This document shows positions 1-5,799 of a DNA stretch of 5,964 bases, piece by piece (within the stretch, counting starts at the first letter, position 1; each line of letters begins with the position of its first letter). The position numbers and the translations under genes are program-made. Origin of the DNA: Desulfuromonadaceae bacterium GWB2_53_15 (GTDB lineage: Bacteria; Desulfobacterota; Desulfuromonadia; Geobacterales; Pseudopelobacteraceae); NCBI GenBank assembly GCA_001824455.1, contig MHXL01000137.1, positions 1-5,964 of the forward strand. Direction: 5' to 3'. The notes under the pieces are model-generated. The model was not told the DNA's origin. It ran no database searches and was given only the letters and a program-made list of their open reading frames with translations.

Positions 1-144
1 CTGCCGGCCGGCCTGACCATGTACCCCAGCGGCGTCATCAGGGGCGCACCGACGACCGCCGGAACCTTCAACTTCACCGTGAAGGTAACTGCTGCAAACG
101 GTAGCACGGCAACGAAGGCGCTGAGCATCAAGATAGCGCCATAG
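1..144 (+). CDS. C-terminal end of an Ig-like (He_PIG-type) repeat surface protein, partial
   Basis: Frame 1 is open from the window edge to TAG at 142-144 and encodes 47 residues. It begins LPAGLTMYPSGVIRGAPTTA and continues with GTFNFTVKVTAANG and a final beta-strand-like ALSIKI. The pattern LPxGL-x(4)-G-x-I-x-G-x-P-T-x-AG-x-(F/Y)-x-F-T-V-x-V is the hallmark of the putative-Ig (He_PIG) repeat. This repeat is found in large exported or cell-surface proteins, usually in tandem copies. Here the last repeat ends within three residues of the stop, so the protein finishes directly after its last Ig-like module with no sorting signal or membrane anchor. The start, the total length and any catalytic domain lie outside the window. 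The terminator downstream separates this gene from the operon that follows. The family assignment is confident; the function of the whole protein is not knowable from here. Confidence 0.85.
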   Translation: MPAGLTMYPSGVIRGAPTTAGTFNFTVKVTAANGSTATKALSIKIAP

Positions 145-211
145 GTGCCGGCTGCTCACACCAAGCAGACGGATGCGTATTTATAATCACTCCGTAACTA
201 AATGCAGTTTT

Positions 212-244
212 GCGGGGAGGGATTCTTTCCCTCCCCGTGTTTTA
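212..244 (+). terminator. Rho-independent terminator after the Ig-like protein gene
   Basis: A perfect 9-bp stem GGGGAGGGA (214-222) / TCCCTCCCC (228-236) closes a TTCTT loop. The stem extends by a C-G pair (213/237) and a G-T wobble (212/238). A T-rich tail (GTGTTTTA) follows at once. It lies about 70 bases past the stop at 144 and should end transcription from the left, so the operon beginning at 558 needs its own promoter. Confidence 0.85.
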
Positions 245-289
245 TTCCGGGGTAAATTAATTAATTTTTATTTATTCGCCAGCGTGAAG

Positions 290-317
290 TTGCGATATTC
301 ACATCTGGTGGCATACT
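290..317 (+). promoter_or_regulatory. Weak sigma-70-like promoter candidate for the operon
   Basis: TTGCGA (290-295, 4 of 6 matches to TTGACA) and CATACT (312-317, 4 of 6 to TATAAT) are separated by 16 bases. They lie in AT-rich DNA between the terminator and the repeat. A transcript starting here would carry the entire hairpin-rich repeat in its 5' leader. The match is poor and was chosen mainly because a promoter must lie between 244 and 558. Confidence 0.2.
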
Positions 318-351
318 TATTAAAAAATCTGATTAGAACTGATCTGCCAGC

Positions 352-511
352 CCTTCTCCCTGAGGGAGAAGGTGGCCGAAGGCCGGATGAGGGGGCAGAA
401 ATGCCAAATAAATCAACTCTGCCCCCTCACCCCAGCCCTCTCCTTTAGGCCCTATGGGTCCTCAGGGGGAGGCGATTATTTTCGCCGCCATTGCGGCGAG
501 ATTGATTCTAC
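352..511 (+). repeat. Left copy of a hairpin-rich dispersed repeat (inverted relative to the copy at 5825-5964)
   Basis: This intergenic block is a string of hairpins. They are CCTTCTCCC-TGA-GGGAGAAGG (352-372), GGCC-GAA-GGCC (374-384), TGAGGGGGCAGA (388-399) with TCTGCCCCCTCA (418-429), a long arm 437-472 capped by TAT with one bulge and one mismatch, and TCGCCGC-CATT-GCGGCGA (482-499). The reverse complement of 5825-5953 matches 365-511. From GGAGAAGG to CCCTCTCC (about 80 positions) the copies differ by three substitutions and one single-base indel. They also share the outer edge AGATTGATTCTAC. No stem is followed by a T-run, so these are not typical intrinsic terminators. The repeat fills most of the gene-free stretch 145-557. 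The type is REP/MITE-like. Long frames crossing it have no coding features and are not annotated. Confidence 0.85.
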
Positions 512-544
512 CCAGCTTGAAAGATATTCCAAGCCGGTTATCGC

Positions 545-550
545 AAGGAG
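545..550 (+). promoter_or_regulatory. Shine-Dalgarno that fixes the start of the first operon gene
   Basis: AAGGAG at 545-550 is seven bases upstream of ATG 558. The same frame stays open back into the hairpin repeat, but only ATG 558 has a good ribosome-binding site and gives an immediate signal peptide (MKTIILTCLLILFV). Confidence 0.8.
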
Positions 551-557
551 TACCCCC

Positions 558-971
558 ATGAAAACAATTATTTTAACTTGCCTGTTGATCCTGTTCGTAC
601 ATCCGGCAGCCTTTGGTTTTACCAACTGCAAGATCGTGGAATATCCGGATCATGTTGAACTAATCTGCATCGGCGATGAAAAGGCCCAACCGGAGTCTAT
701 CGTTCCAGCGATACCTGCCCAGCCAAAAACCGTAGAAACCATTGCGCAGAATCAGGAACAACCCCGGTCTCAAATGCCGGAACCAGCATCATCCACCGTA
801 AAATCTCAGCCATCTGCGGCGCCTTCCGGCACTGCATCGCAACAAACCAACGAAGCGGCAAATAATGCCGATAAGAATGCTGAAAACCTGGCTAAACGCA
901 GGGAACTGGCGACACGCAACACCAGCAAACTGAAAAACATTACTTCTGCAACAGTCCCTTCAGGCAAATGA
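558..971 (+). CDS. Small secreted protein with a Cys pair and a low-complexity tail, function unknown
   Basis: The product is 137 aa. Residues 1-20 form a clear Sec signal peptide: a Lys near the start, the hydrophobic run IILTCLLILFV, then AAFG as the likely cleavage region. The mature N-terminus is a compact stretch, NCKIVEYPDHVELICIGDE (residues 23-41). Its two cysteines (24 and 37) could form a disulfide-closed beta hairpin. The rest (about 42-137) is rich in Q, P, A, S, T and N, then K/R-rich near residues 106-127. It has no recognisable fold and is probably disordered. The start is ATG 558, because AAGGAG lies seven bases upstream; the longer frame reads into the repeat. The stop overlaps the next ATG by four bases (ATGA at 968-971), implying translational coupling with the cytochrome gene and a shared job in the periplasm or outer envelope. 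I do not recognise a named family. A role as a partner or tether for the downstream cytochrome is conjecture. Confidence 0.75.
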   Translation: MKTIILTCLLILFVHPAAFGFTNCKIVEYPDHVELICIGDEKAQPESIVPAIPAQPKTVETIAQNQEQPRSQMPEPASSTVKSQPSAAPSGTASQQTNEAANNADKNAENLAKRRELATRNTSKLKNITSATVPSGK

Positions 972-2755
972 GGTCAACAGTGCGTGAGCGAAACACAACT
1001 TCTTACCGCACATGGTCAGCCATCGCTATCGTTGCGTCATTGACCTGCGCATTATTTCTTTTTGTCCCGGCCCTGTTGCAGGAAGCTATCGGGCAACCAC
1101 CCGCCAAATCCTATTCTCCCGACGAGGTCCAGCAATTGGGCCAGCGGATGTATCGCGAGGGGATCCTGCCGTCAGGGGAGGCGATGCAATCCGTTATCAA
1201 GGGTGATATCGTTGTCCAGGGCACGACCTTTACCTGTGTCAGCTGCCATATGCTGAGCGGACTCGGGTCATCCGAAGGTGACGTAATTACAACACCGGCT
1301 AATGGCAAATCGCTGTATAACCCGCGCAAGCCGCCCAGGGGCATAGTATCCAGCATGTCGGGCGGCATGGGCAAGAGCAAGGACCAGCTGCCGCAGTTGC
1401 CGCAGCTGCCGCCGCCGGGACGTCCGGCATATACCGATGAAACCCTTGCGACAGCACTTCGCGAGGGCATTGATCCATCGGGGAGAGTTCTCAATCCTGT
1501 CATGCCGCAATACCTGCTGCAGGATCAGGACATGGCAATCCTGATTTCCTATCTGAAATCACTCTCTTCTAACGATTCCCCGGGAGTTGATGGCCAGACA
1601 TTGCGATTCGCGACGGTTATCAGCGAAGACGTACCAGCCGACCTCCGCGACGAGCAGGCTGTTCTCCTGGAAAAGCTTTTTTCCCGGATGAATGAGCAAG
1701 CCAGGGATTATGAGAAGCGCCTCAATGATCCCAAACTTAACAGACATATGAGCAAGACGTGGAGAATGCTATATCGAAATATATCTCTGTCGCTGTCGCG
1801 CTGGGTTTTGAAGGGGGCCCCGGAAACCTGGCCCGCACAGCTGGAAGAGTACTACCGCAAGGAACCGGTATTCGCCCTGCTTGGTGGAATCACCTCCGGA
1901 GACTGGAAGCCTGTTCACGATTTCTGCGAGTCGAACCGAATACCGTGTCTTTTTCCGCAAACAGATTTTCCTGTAGTTTCAAATGCCAACTCCTACACTT
2001 TTTATCTATCCAAGGGATTTTACCAGGAAGGTGAAGCTGCAGCTCGATTTATCAACCGCAGCGGCGATGACTCGACAGAGTACCCACCGGTTGTTCAAAT
2101 CGTCAGAAATTCAAGGGAAGGGCGGGCACTCTCGGCAGGGTTTGAGGAGGAATGGCGTGCGCTGGGTCAACGCCCTCCGTCAACGCTTCGGCTGCAGCCA
2201 GGGGAGTCAATCAGCCCTGAGGCTCTTGCCAAGCTGCTTGCAAAGGATCAGCCGGTTACCCTGCTTGTGTGGGATGGGCCGGAGGCACTGCCATTGCTCA
2301 CGTCCATCGCAAATATGAAGGGCAAGCCCGAGACGCTCTTCATATCTTCGAGTTACCTTGGAAAGAAGATAGCAGCATTACCGGAACAGATTCGAGACAT
2401 TACCTGCATAACACATCCCTACCGGCTTCCCCGGGATGAGCAGCAGCTTGAAGAATTCTATCTGGGCACTACCATTAAGGGCAGAATCAACGAGGACGAA
2501 ACCAACAGAATATTGAAACGCTCATATCCTCTCAGCAGGGTTCTGATCGACGCATTGGCGGAAATGAAAGAGAATTTCTACCGGGACCATTTCCTGGATG
2601 TTATCAGCAATCACAGGGACCTGGATGTTCCGTTATACGAACGGCTCAGTTTCGGCCCCGGACAACGTTATGCATCAAAAGGCTGTTACATCGTCCAGTT
2701 GTCGAAAGGCAGCAAACCAGAGCTGATCAGGAAAAGCGACTGGGTGATCCATTAA
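968..2755 (+). CDS. Membrane-anchored monohaem cytochrome c fused to a periplasmic-binding-protein-like domain
   Basis: The product is 595 aa. Residues about 16-38 (SAIAIVASLTCALFLFVPALL) are an uncleaved anchor or signal peptide. Residues about 50-200 form a class I cytochrome c: the haem site CVSCH is at 90-94 and a likely distal Met is at 179 in NPVMPQY. The helix that follows, DMAILISYLKSL, is typical of these domains. Between them lies an unusually long insert with a Pro/Leu-rich segment (LPQLPQLPPP, 141-150). Residues about 210-590 resemble type I periplasmic ligand-binding proteins of the branched-chain amino-acid/Leu-Ile-Val group. The pattern seen is alternating beta/alpha: VFALLGGITSGDW near 301-313, IPCLFPQTDFP near 325-335, YPPVVQIVRNSREGRALSAGF near 372-391, VTLLVWDGPEALPLL near 430-443. 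The start at 968 overlaps the previous stop; in-frame GTG 980 is an alternative with GAGG upstream. The likely role is a periplasmic redox protein that senses or binds a small ligand. The fusion is clear; ligand and redox partner are unknown. Confidence 0.85.
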   Translation: MRSTVRERNTTSYRTWSAIAIVASLTCALFLFVPALLQEAIGQPPAKSYSPDEVQQLGQRMYREGILPSGEAMQSVIKGDIVVQGTTFTCVSCHMLSGLGSSEGDVITTPANGKSLYNPRKPPRGIVSSMSGGMGKSKDQLPQLPQLPPPGRPAYTDETLATALREGIDPSGRVLNPVMPQYLLQDQDMAILISYLKSLSSNDSPGVDGQTLRFATVISEDVPADLRDEQAVLLEKLFSRMNEQARDYEKRLNDPKLNRHMSKTWRMLYRNISLSLSRWVLKGAPETWPAQLEEYYRKEPVFALLGGITSGDWKPVHDFCESNRIPCLFPQTDFPVVSNANSYTFYLSKGFYQEGEAAARFINRSGDDSTEYPPVVQIVRNSREGRALSAGFEEEWRALGQRPPSTLRLQPGESISPEALAKLLAKDQPVTLLVWDGPEALPLLTSIANMKGKPETLFISSSYLGKKIAALPEQIRDITCITHPYRLPRDEQQLEEFYLGTTIKGRINEDETNRILKRSYPLSRVLIDALAEMKENFYRDHFLDVISNHRDLDVPLYERLSFGPGQRYASKGCYIVQLSKGSKPELIRKSDWVIH

Positions 2756-2767
2756 AAGGACCAGATC

Positions 2768-3418
2768 ATGGCTACGGATAACAGCAGTCCAATTTCAAGA
2801 TTATTGAAAAACATTGCCGTGTTGTCGCTCACACTATCCCTTTTCATGGCAGTCCCGGCGAGGGCAGCCATGAACTGCGAGTTGAACTATCCGGCCAGCG
2901 ACGTGGCGAGGCTCTTCCCGGAATTAACCAGCTATAAAACCAGCTACTTCTCTTTTACACAGCGTGGCGGAGAACCCCTGCTGCGAAAGATAGAAGCACG
3001 TCTCGGGAATGCTCCCGCTCTTTACGCCCCGCTTGACGTTCCCTATACGCTCTACGAGATATACAAAGGGGACAAAAAAGTCGGCTATATCCACGGCGTG
3101 AATCAGAAGGGGCAGTTCGGCGTTCTGGAAGTCTTCGTTTCTCTGGATATGAATGGCAGGATCAAGGCCTTCTATATCCAGAGGATAGCTGGTCAGTGGG
3201 GGAAAAAGTTTACCTCTCGCCAGTTTGGCAAGCAATTCATCGGACTGACCCTGAAGGATTTTGAGCGTTACGACACCGTCAGCTGCAAGGGCGCAGGCAA
3301 GGTGGCTACAATAGGAAATCCCGCGTCCGAGGCAGCGACCGATTTTTTCGGCGTGCTGCGGGCGGTGAAGAAGAACCTTGTACTGATGGATGAATTTTTC
3401 TATTCAACGAAGGGGTAA
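2768..3418 (+). CDS. Exported FMN_bind-like protein with a degenerate flavin-site motif
   Basis: The product is 216 aa. A signal peptide covers residues 1-34: a long polar n-region, the hydrophobic core IAVLSLTLSLFMAV, then PARA-A. AAAGGA upstream of ATG 2768 supports the start. The middle, KVGYIHGVNQKGQFGVLEVFVSLDMNGRIKAFYIQR (split here as residues about 104-121 and 122-139), has the G-x(n)-G-x-I/L-x-V-x-V-x-D-x-x-G-x-I shape of FMN_bind domains, as in RnfG and NosR N-termini. The end, ASEAATDFFGVLRAV (186-200), sits where those proteins carry (S/D)GA(T/S)xTSxAVxxAV, the Thr/Ser that ApbE flavinylates. Here the motif is EAAT-DFF, so covalent FMN cannot be assumed. Two cysteines (37 and 173) remain in the mature protein. 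The gene starts 12 bases after the cytochrome fusion and ends 2 bases before the permease, so it probably works with both. The FMN_bind link is from pattern reading and is tentative. Confidence 0.75.
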   Translation: MATDNSSPISRLLKNIAVLSLTLSLFMAVPARAAMNCELNYPASDVARLFPELTSYKTSYFSFTQRGGEPLLRKIEARLGNAPALYAPLDVPYTLYEIYKGDKKVGYIHGVNQKGQFGVLEVFVSLDMNGRIKAFYIQRIAGQWGKKFTSRQFGKQFIGLTLKDFERYDTVSCKGAGKVATIGNPASEAATDFFGVLRAVKKNLVLMDEFFYSTKG

Positions 3419-3420
3419 TC

Positions 3421-4602
3421 ATGATCAGCAGGTTTCAGATCGCCTACAAAAATCTCCTGCGCAAGAAGGCGAGGACCCTGTTGACCCTGGTCGGGATCAT
3501 GCTCTCGGCGTGGGTGCTGGTGAGTCTGCTCGGCTTCAATCGCGGCTATGAATCCGCCCTGAATCGCGACATCGATAACATGGGATACCAGCTGATGGTT
3601 ATGGCCAAGGGGTGTCCCTACGAAGCGGCCACGATGATGCTGCAAGGGGGAACCGGACTGCGCTACATAGAACAGTCCATGGTGGATTCCATCGTCAACA
3701 GGCCTGAAGTGGACAAGGTCACCCCCATCCTCATGCAGGCATTCTTCGATCCCGACAAAGGGGATGGCGGGGGTATCGCCGGCTATTTCGGCGTTGAGGC
3801 CGCCACTTTTCCCGCCATGAAGCCCTTCTTCCGTTTCCGCCAGGGAGGCTGGTTCCACGATGAACAGGCGCTTGAGGCGGTAATGGGTTTCGAGGCGGCC
3901 GAACTGGAGCAACGGGAGGTAGGGGACCCGATCCTCGTCCCCGAGAAGAATGTCCAGCTCAAGGTCGTGGGCATTCTGGAGCGGACCGGGACCCAGGATG
4001 ACGGCACGATCTTTGTCCCGCTGAAGACGCTGCAGAAGATCTCCGCAATCGACAAGATCACCACCATCGGCATCAAGGTAAAAAAAGACGCGGACACTAC
4101 CAAGCTGGAGACATCATTGTACCAGCTTCCGGACGTGCAGGTGGTGAGCTTTACCCAGGTCAAGCAGACGATTATGAAACTTGTCGCCACAGCCCGGGTG
4201 ATGGTGCTCTCCATTGCGATCATCGCCCTGCTGATCGCCATGGTCGGTGTGGTGAATACCATTCTCATGTCCGTTCTGGAGCGATTGCAGGAGATCGGCA
4301 TCCTGAAAACCATGGGGGCGATGCCGAGCGACATTTTCTTTCTGGTCTGGACCGAAACCCTCATCCTCTGCTCATGCGGCGGAGTCGCAGGCATCGGCCT
4401 GGCCTTTGTCTTTGCCCGGCTCTCCGACATCCTGGTCCGGCGGGTTCTCCCCTATGCACCCGGCGGAGAACTCGTGGCAATCGACCTGAAACTTGCCTTG
4501 CTGACCCTGGCGGTCATCGTGGTCGTGGGTCTCTTGAGCGGCATTTATCCGGCTTGGAAGGCCGGCAGGGTTCGTCCCCTGGAATCGATACGGGGGGAAT
4601 GA
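3421..4602 (+). CDS. MacB/FtsX-type ABC transporter permease
   Basis: The product is 393 aa, the usual length for a stand-alone MacB/LolC-type permease. It has four predicted membrane segments: about 17-39, 257-282, 303-333 and 356-377. A large periplasmic (MacB_PCD-like) domain lies between the first and second (about 40-250). The cytoplasmic coupling motif ERLQEIGILKTMGAMPSDI (287-305) and the C-terminal PAWKAGRVRPLESIR (377-391) are diagnostic of the FtsX/MacB superfamily. Such permeases use ATP hydrolysis to drive periplasmic conformational change (MacB extrusion, LolCDE lipoprotein release) rather than classical membrane passage. The periplasmic domain contains GCPYEAATMM (64-73), with a Cys-Pro and Met cluster not required for the general fold, and a Gly/Asp-rich loop DPDKGDGGG (110-118). 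The RBS AAGGGG lies just before the ATG and overlaps the end of the previous gene. The stop overlaps the start of the ATPase gene, the usual arrangement for a cognate pair. Substrate unknown. Confidence 0.92.
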   Translation: MISRFQIAYKNLLRKKARTLLTLVGIMLSAWVLVSLLGFNRGYESALNRDIDNMGYQLMVMAKGCPYEAATMMLQGGTGLRYIEQSMVDSIVNRPEVDKVTPILMQAFFDPDKGDGGGIAGYFGVEAATFPAMKPFFRFRQGGWFHDEQALEAVMGFEAAELEQREVGDPILVPEKNVQLKVVGILERTGTQDDGTIFVPLKTLQKISAIDKITTIGIKVKKDADTTKLETSLYQLPDVQVVSFTQVKQTIMKLVATARVMVLSIAIIALLIAMVGVVNTILMSVLERLQEIGILKTMGAMPSDIFFLVWTETLILCSCGGVAGIGLAFVFARLSDILVRRVLPYAPGGELVAIDLKLALLTLAVIVVVGLLSGIYPAWKAGRVRPLESIRGE

Positions 4603-5297
4603 TGACGACGGAAAACGGAGTATCATTGGCGGCGCGCGGGCTGACACGGGTCTATCGCCGGGGAATTGAGGAGATCCAGGCACTTGACGGCGTAACTCTG
4701 CAGATTCGCCGGGGGGAGTTTGTCGCCTTCATGGGTCCCTCCGGATCCGGCAAGACAACTCTGGTCAACCTTCTCGGCTGTCTCGACAACCCCTCGTCAG
4801 GGGAACTCGATCTTGCCGGCAGAAGCATCTTCGGCAACGGAAAAATCCTGGGCGAGAGGGAGCTCACCAGAATCCGCCGGGAGGTTTTCGGCTATATCTT
4901 CCAGAACTTCTACCTGATCCCGACCCTCACCGTCCGCGAGAACGTTGCGCTGCCGCTCGCTTTCTACCACAAGCCGGGAGTTGAAGGCGAGGTGGAAAGG
5001 CTCCTCGGGATGCTCGGCATGGAGCACCGTATGGACCACCTGCCGGGGCAGATTTCCGGAGGAGAGATGCAGCGGGTGGCAATTGCCCGGGCGCTCGTGA
5101 ACCGGCCCGAAATCCTCCTGGCCGATGAACCGACCGGAAACCTCGACACGAAACGATCGGGAGAGATCGGCGAGGTTCTGCAGGAACTCAACAAAAGTGC
5201 CGGGCTCACCATCGTCATGGTGACCCACAACCCCGGCCTCGCCAAACTCGGTGGACGACTGATCGAGATGCGGGATGGCCAGGCGTACGAGAATTGA
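4602..5297 (+). CDS. ABC transporter ATP-binding protein, LolD/MacB family
   Basis: The product is 231 aa, the normal size for a LolD/MacB-type ATPase. All catalytic elements are intact: Walker A GPSGSGKT (45-52), Q-loop Gln 101 in YIFQNFYLIPTLTV, signature ISGGEMQRVAIARAL (151-165), Walker B ILLADEPTGNLD (171-182) with catalytic Glu 176, and the switch His 209 in VMVTHN. The signature reads SGGEM instead of the common SGGQQ, which is tolerated in this family. The start is ambiguous between two adjacent in-frame ATGs at 4599 and 4602. The G-run 4592-4597 serves as SD, and 4602 has the better spacing, although 4599 forms an ATGA overlap with the permease stop. It sits in the cytoplasm and powers the permease encoded just upstream, with which it should form a 2+2 complex. 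Earlier in-frame codons belong to the overlapping permease gene and are not part of this protein. Confidence 0.95.
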   Translation: MTTENGVSLAARGLTRVYRRGIEEIQALDGVTLQIRRGEFVAFMGPSGSGKTTLVNLLGCLDNPSSGELDLAGRSIFGNGKILGERELTRIRREVFGYIFQNFYLIPTLTVRENVALPLAFYHKPGVEGEVERLLGMLGMEHRMDHLPGQISGGEMQRVAIARALVNRPEILLADEPTGNLDTKRSGEIGEVLQELNKSAGLTIVMVTHNPGLAKLGGRLIEMRDGQAYEN

Positions 5298-5319
5298 TGA
5301 CTGAACCTATGTGAGCGCT

Positions 5320-5799
5320 ATGAGACTACTCTCCCGAAACCGGACAGCCCTGCTTCTCACCGTGATCTATTCCCTGATCATCCTGACCCCTTTGGCGCCC
5401 CTTGCCCTGCGTTCTGCGACTATCGCTCACGCCGTTACCGGGGAATGCGCAGGTGATTGCGCTATTTGCGGCTGTTCACCGGAGCATAGTGCCAACCGGA
5501 CCTGCTGCTGCTGGAAAAAGAAGCAGCAGGGCTGCCACGGACATGAAGACGATCAGACAGCCGATTGCTGCAAGAAAAACAAGCCTGAGAGCAAACCTGT
5601 ACTGAGTTGCGGTTGGCCGTGCGGCGGCAATAAACAGCGTGCGCTTTTGGATGCAACCGGTTTTGAACTGTTACCGTACCACTTCGGCGAAAGCATCCCC
5701 GCTTTCCAACGGGAGGGATCTTCCCCTCTCCACAACACCCGCCTGACAGATCACCAGGACGAACCTCCCGATCCCCCTCCGAAACTTATCTCTGCTTAA
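5320..5799 (+). CDS. Small exported or membrane-anchored Cys-rich protein, possible metal or redox binder
   Basis: From ATG 5320 the product is 159 aa; an in-frame GTG at 5311 would add three residues. Neither start has a good SD, and ATG is preferred. Residues about 8-35 are a hydrophobic signal or anchor (TALLLTVIYSLIILTPLAPLA) followed by a short Ala/Val-rich segment. The mature part has 12 cysteines within about 60 residues: C43, C47, C50, C52 (ECAGDCAICGC), CCC at 62-64 followed by WKKK, C72 in GCHGHED, CC at 83-84, C97 and C101 (SCGWPC). Added His and Asp residues suggest metal binding or disulfide exchange. No CXXCH is present, so it is not a cytochrome. The last 55 residues are Cys-free and end Pro-rich (EPPDPPPKL). 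It is the last gene of the operon, about 20 bases after the ATPase, so it may be an accessory partner of the ABC system. No named family is recognised. Confidence 0.75.
   Translation: MRLLSRNRTALLLTVIYSLIILTPLAPLALRSATIAHAVTGECAGDCAICGCSPEHSANRTCCCWKKKQQGCHGHEDDQTADCCKKNKPESKPVLSCGWPCGGNKQRALLDATGFELLPYHFGESIPAFQREGSSPLHNTRLTDHQDEPPDPPPKLISA

Larger units (their letters stand above)
558..5799 (+). other. Six-gene co-directional operon
   Basis: All six genes lie on the + strand. Junctions are a 4-base overlap (968-971), 12 bases (2756-2767), 2 bases (3419-3420), an overlap at 4599-4602, and about 20 bases (5298-5319). No promoter or terminator is seen inside. The genes therefore very probably make one transcript. 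The bounds are a terminator on the left (212-244) and a hairpin-rich repeat on the right (from 5825). Products cover secretion, electron transfer, ligand binding, an ABC motor and a Cys-rich protein. Confidence 0.85.

Noticed and set aside
388..429. Repeat block as a CRISPR unit or tRNA-like structure
   Set aside because: There is no regular repeat-spacer pattern, and the stems do not form a cloverleaf or carry an anticodon arm.
173..448. 91-codon frame on the + strand before the operon
   Set aside because: It runs over the terminator hairpin and into the repeat, has no RBS, and its product has no coding character.
502..528. Promoter-like pair TTGATT ... GATATT
   Set aside because: Each box matches only 4 of 6 and the 15-base spacing is too short. 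The first box is part of the conserved repeat edge.
372..557. N-terminal extension of the first operon gene into the repeat
   Set aside because: The extension is translated repeat DNA. ATG 558 has AAGGAG at good spacing and a signal peptide begins exactly there.
3400..4430. Long minus-strand frames opposite the permease gene (3400-3912 and 3783-4430)
   Set aside because: They are antisense shadows of a high-GC gene with strong FtsX/MacB motifs on the + strand, and show no recognisable domain.
4374..4601. N-terminal extension of the ATPase frame inside the permease gene
   Set aside because: It is an out-of-frame reading of the permease C-terminus. ABC ATPases of this family start about 45 residues before Walker A, which fits ATG 4599/4602.
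4797..5245. Minus-strand frames opposite the ATPase gene
   Set aside because: The + strand encodes a complete ABC ATPase with all motifs; the antisense frames have none.
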